The position numbers and the translations under genes are program-made. A stretch of DNA of 64,000 nt from Pleodorina starrii (Eukaryota; Chlorophyta; Chlorophyceae; Chlamydomonadales; Volvocaceae): contig BRXU01000035.1 of the NCBI GenBank assembly GCA_030267565.1, positions 62,001 through 126,000 of the forward strand, written 5' to 3'. Numbering within the stretch: position 1 is the stretch's first letter; the number at the start of each line of letters is the position of its first letter. Of this stretch, positions 58,431-64,000 are shown piece by piece. Under the pieces are notes generated by a model that saw only the letters and a program-made list of their open reading frames with translations, ran no database searches and was not told where the DNA came from.

Positions 58431-59915
58431 TTTCGTCAGGATTCGTCAGTGGTTTGTTTGCTTGCTTTGTGGTTTGCTATGATGACAGCTAGCTAGCCGC
58501 ACACTCACAAAACGCACGGCGCCGTACTTTCGTTACGTATTCGCGATCGATAAATAGGAGCCTTGATTGAGGTAGCCGGCTACGTAGTAACGATTCGATG
58601 CTGCGAGCGTTGCATGCGCGATAGGATCTCCAAGAGCCCGTTTTGAGTTTATGCGTAAAAACCAATACGTAACTATTTTTTACGTATTTACGTGTTGCGT
58701 GACTGTGCCGCGCGCCGTCGTCAGCTCAGTTGCTAGATAGGCAAACGAATTCTCGCTCCTGTAAACTTGCTGCTGTACTTTGAACACGCACACGAACGAC
58801 AAGGGGTTGGTGTCGGCTTCCTTGAAGCCGGAAAAAGGGCGGGGCCCCGTTCAATCCGTACGGGTTAAGTTGAGTGCTAGGGCGAAAGTGTGGACAGTCC
58901 TGCTGATATATAGCCAGAGCTTTATCCCCGAAATGCCTGCTTGCGGAGTCGTCAGCAAGGCCTGCCGGCGCCGCGCGAATCACGTCATCCCGCCGGGTGC
59001 ATGAGCGCATCGATGGATACGGCATCATTTCCAAAGCGAGCGGCGAGGGCGTCAAGTGTGAGAGTGTCCTGACAGTCCTGCTGATAGACAGCCAGAGCTT
59101 TATATCCGAAATGCCTGCGGCTTGAGCAATCCACCCCATGTTCAGCATCGCGCTCCGTCTCGGCACTGTGCAACTCTTCCCGCGAGCGCATTGGCTTAAG
59201 TAACATGACAGTAGACGTGGATTGTATCATTCACATATCACGCAGGCTGACTTGCCAATAGAAGGACAGCGGAACTGTTTGCGAGGGTCGCGACGACGTG
59301 CAGTTGCCGACGAGAGTGCACAGCAGGCTTCGCTACCGAGGTATCCGCCGTATCGTAGAGCAGGCTTGACAACTTTAACATTAGGACAGGACTGTAGAAG
59401 TCCCCTAGGTTGCCGACTGGACTTGTCGGGCGGCCCGCAGAAGAGCGCCGCATCGTGCGTGCATCGGCGGCTTGGCGTCCAACAACCAGCATTTTGCCCC
59501 TCATGGTTTGCATCTTGCAACCTTTGTAATAGCAATATGCGTCAAGACGATCGGACCGGCTAGCAGAGCTGCTGTGGTGTGGTCGCGGGAAGAATGTTTG
59601 CAATGCAAACATAGTTTGTTTCCGAAACGAAGATTCATTTCACGCCGTCATGTCAGAATTCCACCTTAAGGAACGATGACTCTTCTGGAATTAATTATAG
59701 GCCGAGAGGTGATGGTTTGACCTCGGCCTCGGTCCATGGAGACTGCCAAACTGGTTTGTACTCATGCGATGTTGGGTTCCAATAATAAATTTACCGTGCA
59801 ATAAAGAATGTAATCTTTTACTTATGCAGCCTTTCCGTTGGCCGAAAGTCTGCACTTGTCCAATTACCCAGAACCCAGAACCCAGAACCCAGACACGGAC
59901 ATGGGCAATCCTACA

Positions 59916-59956
59916 GGGCGGGGCCCCCCTGGGCGCTTCGCGCTGGGGCCCCGCCC
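59916..59956. repeat. GC-rich hairpin with TTCG-type loop
   Basis: GGGCGGGGCCCC and GGGGCCCCGCCC flank an inner GCG-CTTCG-CGC. A very stable fold is expected on either strand; it is followed by AAAAA on the plus strand. A terminator- or repeat-derived hairpin is possible. Confidence 0.5.
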
Positions 59957-60074
59957 AAAAATGGTGGAGCCTGGTGACCGGCGGGCATCGCCGGTGACGA
60001 GCTAGAATTATTTACTCGCACGTCCAGAAGTTTAACCGTCCCTCCGTTTCCGTCGTCCGCTTGCGCCCGCTCCT

Positions 60075-62911
60075 ATGGTGTATGTTGCTTGCACGCAGCA
60101 GCGCTCGTTTCGGTGGAGGTCGTGTCGGCTGCTCCTGCTGCTGCTGCACCTGCTGCTGCTGCTGCACCTGCTGCTGTTGCTGGCGGCGGCTCCCCCACAG
60201 CAAGCGGCGGCGGGCCACCGCCGCCCCATGGAAACAACCCCACTCCCAAGCCGCCCCCACGGCGGCCTCCACCATCGCCCCATGCCCCAATCACGAGCAA
60301 GAAATCGCCGCCGCCGCCATCGCCGCCGCCACCCAACCTCCTCCCACCTCAAATTCCTCTGATCGTGGAACCCTTCCGATGCACCTTCTGCACGGAACTT
60401 CAATTCAGAAGCAGCGCCGCCGCCAGCATCGTCAACACCAGCAGCAGCCAACAGCAGCAGCAGCAGCAGGGTCCGCCGCCGCCGGCCCTCCCGTTTCTCA
60501 TCAACGCATCGCTCTGCGCGAAGCTGTCCGACAGGGTTGCTGCCAACCTCACCACCATCTTGAACGCAATCGACAAGACCGCACAAGTGTATGTCAGCAT
60601 GGCCGCCGACTGCCAGCCGCCCTCCGGCGTCTTTTCCTTGCGCATCTGCAATCAGGTAACGGCCGGCAGACCCAGCTTGCAGCCGTCGGCGGGCGTGCTG
60701 AAGAAGATCACCGCCGAGTGGCTGGAGTACCTGCTGTTGCTTTCGTCGTCACCATCATCACCATCGTCGTCATCAGGAGTATCACCACCACCATCACCAC
60801 CATCAGGATTATCATTATCAGCAGCAGCAGCAGCAGCAGCAGCAAACGAGTCGGGCGTCGTCTGCGTTGGGGAGCTTCAGGGCAAGTCGGTTGCCCTGAC
60901 GGCCACATTCGGCAAGGAGTACGGCTACCGTACATGTATGGAGGGCTCATACACCGCGCATCACGACTGCCCCGCCGCAGCAACCCCCCCGCCGCCGCTT
61001 CCACGCCCCCCGCCGCCGCGGGCTGCGTCCCGCAAATGGCCGCCGCCGCCGCCGACGCCGCTCCGGCCGCCCGTTATTGTGAGCTACATCCCTTGCCACT
61101 TCTGCTTGGAGCTCAATGCCTCAGTCCGGTTATTAATTACAAGCAATAACGGCAGCACCGGCCAGCAGCAGCAGGCGCAGCAGCAGCAGCAGGTGCAGCA
61201 GCCCTTCAACACAACTGAGGCGGCGTGTCAGCAGCTGGGTGGCCGGGTGGTCGATGATTTGACGGCCGCGTTGAGCGCCAGCAACCGCGTGGAGCGCGCC
61301 CAGCTCGACTACTACTTGGCCGACTCCTGTTCCTCCAACTTCTCGGTGCGAGTCTGCGGCCAAGCAGCTACTTGGGCACCTTACCTGAAGCTGGCGAACG
61401 GTACCTTGGAGTCCCTGACGGCCGACTGGCTGAAGCTACTGCTGCAGCTGCGGCGGCCCACGTCATCATCATCCGCAACCGGAACCGCCGGAGCCGCCCC
61501 CAACCAGACGGCGGCGGACGCCTGTACCGCCGCCGCCGGGTCGCTCGAAGGCAAGTCGGTTGCCCTGACGGCCACGTTCACCAGGCACCCAGGCTACGGA
61601 ACCTGCATTGAAGGCTCAGCCGCCGCGCATCAGGACTGCTTTCCAGCACTCGCAGCAGCAGCAGCAGGCCCCCCGCCGCCCAGGCGGCCACCTCCTCCGC
61701 AGCCTGTGGCAAACAAGACCCGGTCGCCGCCGCCGCCGGCCGGCCGGCCGCCGACTGCTGTGATGAGCCCGAAGCCGCCGCCGCGATCGCCGCCCCGCCC
61801 CAAGCAGCCACCGCTGGTTCCCAGCAGCTTCCGCCGCGGGCCGCCGCCGCTGCAGCCGCCGCTGCAGCCGGAACTCCCCCTTAGTGTTGGTCCTCTGCGT
61901 TGCTCCGTATGCACTGAGCTGAATGCCACGATAATCTCGAGCATCCGCAACGGCACACAGCAGCAGCAGCAGCAGCAGCTGTCGATCAGCGGCAACTCGA
62001 CGTGCCAGCTGCTGGGGGAGAGGGTCAAGGCCGACTGGCAGGTCGCGCTGCCAAAGGCCATCAACGCCGCCTATTTCAGCGTGGACGACAGCGTGGACTG
62101 CGTCGTCTCCGGCGGCGGCCTGCTGGTGCGCGTCTGCGGCAGGGGCTTGGCGCGGGTATGGAGCAACTTCAAGGTCTTGGAGGCGGCGGAGAACAAACAG
62201 CTGCTGGAGTCATGGGTGGCGGGCTGGCTGTCGGTCGTGATGGGCGGGTCGGGAGACGACGACGTCTGCGACGGGGCGGCGGCGGCGGCGACGGAGGGCG
62301 CGCGGATTTCCCTCACGGCCACATTTGATAGAGGCGCAAGCTCCGGCCGCGGCTACGGGCCCGCCTGCATTGCAGGCTCGGCCACTGCGCAAGACAAATG
62401 TGCCCCGCCCCCGCCGCCCGCAACTCTGCCCTCACCTGCCCCCCCAACCCCGCGCTTGTGTTCCTTCTGCGCCGACCTCAACGCCACATACATCGTCAAC
62501 AGCACTCGCAACACCACCAGCAGCAAGCCGATCCGGTTACCAGATCAGCAGGGCTGCTGGACGTTGCTCGACATGGTCGTCTCCAACTTGACGCTGGCCC
62601 TACACGAGGAGGGCTCCTTGTACTCCGAAATCCGCCGAATCGACTGTCCGACCGGCCCTTCTGGGCCCTCTGCGCACGTCTGCGTGGATGCGCGCGCCTA
62701 CAACAAGTCCAGTTTGCAGCCGCCTGCCGCCACGCTGCAGTCGTTTGCGGCGGGCTGGCTGCGGCTCATCTGCGACAGCTATCGGCAGGTGCTGAGGGGC
62801 CGGCTGCTTGAACTGACGGTTGCGTTTGGCGATGGGAGCGGCGGCCACGTCTACCCGCAGTGCATCACAGGCGCTGCAGGCGCTGCACATGCAAGCCATA
62901 TGTGCACTTGA
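60075..62911 (+). CDS. Four-domain pherophorin-like extracellular matrix protein
   Basis: The main frame stays open from about 60089 to the stop at 62909-62911 (about 940 codons). It has four Cys domains separated by Pro-rich linkers (PPPPSPPPP type). Each begins with CxxC plus a Leu-Asn/Gln segment (CTFCTELQF, CHFCLELNASV, CSVCTELNATI, CSFCADLNATY), then C..L...V, a VRVCG-like block, a Trp, and closes with SVALTATF...YG..C..GS or a variant followed by Cys (domain 4 is shorter and more divergent). Many N-x-S/T sites and Gln runs occur. The plan fits a secreted volvocine wall glycoprotein of the pherophorin type and matches the single domain at 41.4-42.1 kb. The frame has no ATG of its own at the N-terminus: the ATG at 60075 reads a strong signal peptide (Leu-rich) in another frame, so an indel in the CTG run or an unresolved intron must join them. 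Confidence 0.65.
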
Positions 62912-62939
62912 ATGTACGCGCGCGCGCCCCGTGTGCCTC

Positions 62940-63074
<135 letters not shown>

Positions 63075-64000
63075 CGAAGGTTGCAAGCAAGCATGCAGCA
63101 CCAATATTGGATTCAGGAACAAAGGCTGTCGTCGTCAGGCATGCATACATAGTATGTGGCATCGGCGTGCATGTGTAGCTAGCTATGCAGTCCACGCGCG
63201 ACCGAGTAGCTAGTACTCGTACGTGGTACGTACTTAACCGCAAATGTGCGCTCGCTCGATCGATCGCTTGTATTCATGCATACGTGCGCGACGTCATGAT
63301 CGCGGCGATTATTAATGCGTGCGTGCGGGTGGCGGGGTGCTACGCTCTGTCAAGAGCGACGGAGCCGCCGCCGGGATGGACGAGCCATGCACGTACACAC
63401 GTCGGTGTACATACATTGCAGCCCTTCTCTTTCCACGTATGCTTGAAATAATGAATGAATGGAGGCCGGGAGTGAGGGGTATGTATGTAGGTGCGCTGTT
63501 CTGGATGCACGGCATGGGGCAGGCACGTGAGTACGTATGTATCGTACGTCGTCTGCGTGATGAGCCCTGCCTGCCTGCTGTCTGCATGCTATGGGAAGTA
63601 GGGCATGCGTGGTGGTCGGTCATCTTTAGATAATATAGATAGATAGGTACGACAGGCGTACGAATTAGCCCGCCCGCGCGCGCCGCCATCGCTCGCTTGA
63701 TTGCCTGGCTGGAGAGCAAGCCTGCCTGCGTCTACGTACGTGCTGCCGAGCAGCCAGTTGTCTGCGGCATGGGCACATCAATAATAATAATACGATATTT
63801 ATTATAATGCCAGAATATAGTACGTTATAATAAGAATAATTCATACGGTATACGTACCGCATTTATCCAGGCACGCACGCATCGTACGCACACGCACAGC
63901 AGCAGGTGCGTGCATGCGTGCGTGCCATGCGCGCGCCGTCGGTTAGTTAGAACGATAGATAGATGGATACTATATTGATTGCGTGCGTGGCAGCAGGTTG
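63075..64000. other. Gene-free, simple-sequence-rich end of window
   Basis: Many GCGTGCGTGC, TACGTACG and ATAAT runs; (ATA)n at about 63780-63790. No coding or RNA gene recognised. Confidence 0.5.

Larger units (their letters stand above)
55935..60074. other. AT-richer intergenic region with repeats and a foldback
   Basis: Rich in TACGTACG-like self-complementary motifs and short tandem tetranucleotides. It includes a long inverted repeat (56869-57270), a (CTG)n run at about 57700-57727, a possible orphan exon at 58291-58430, a direct repeat pair (58893-58940 and 59071-59118, about 48 bp) and a GC hairpin (59916-59956). Only small open frames without recognised domains occur. Confidence 0.45.

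Overview
The window reads as nuclear DNA of a volvocine green alga (Chlamydomonas / Gonium / Volvox group). The grounds are GC-rich genes split by many short introns with GT..AG ends; Ala/Gln/Gly homopolymer tracts inside coding exons; an octotricopeptide-repeat (OPR)-type protein; two Pro-rich extracellular-matrix proteins resembling pherophorins; interstitial CCCTAAAA runs matching the Chlamydomonas-type telomere; and a LINE carrying both RNase H and a restriction-like endonuclease, as in the Dualen/RandI elements of Chlamydomonas. Exon joins were worked out by hand from splice signals and reading-frame phase; boundaries may be off by 1-2 bases.

Layout. 1-6045 is a satellite-like array of three modules (A, B, C), where every A module carries a ~53-bp near-perfect palindrome. 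A 5'-truncated L1-type LINE (433-3991, minus) with a 10-bp target duplication splits one A module, and an interval holding a 670-bp terminal-inverted-repeat element splits one B module. 6046-12682 shows no gene I can support. 12683-22185 holds two tandem minus-strand paralogues, each joining a BAH domain to a plant-type GATA zinc finger; in the upstream copy the finger is completed by a 19-nt microexon. 25082-28282 (minus) is a TLC-domain membrane protein gene with a KxKxx C-terminus. 29634-39245 (plus) is a ten-exon OPR-like gene of about 2,266 codons. 41437-42123 (plus) is a one-domain pherophorin-like secreted protein. 43354-45862 carries two inverted tRNA-Leu(CAA) genes inside duplicated flanks. 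43962-50016 (plus) is an eight-exon gene for a low-complexity acidic protein of unknown function. A 5'-truncated Dualen-like LINE (50325-55451, minus) sits just past that gene and is bracketed by a 482-bp direct duplication that copies the gene's last 57 codons, its stop and its 3' flank. 55935-60074 is AT-richer intergenic DNA with a long foldback. 60075-62911 (plus) is a four-domain relative of the 41-kb protein, followed by a ~134-bp GATA-type microsatellite and gene-free sequence.

Function. The genes do not form a pathway. The BAH-GATA pair points to chromatin or transcription control, the OPR protein to organelle RNA metabolism, the TLC protein to ER or lipid membrane biology, and the pherophorin-like proteins to the cell wall or extracellular matrix. 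The most notable features are the BAH-GATA tandem pair with its microexon, the unusually long LINE-associated duplication that leaves a host gene intact, the palindrome array with its nested insertions, and the foldback at 56.9-57.3 kb.
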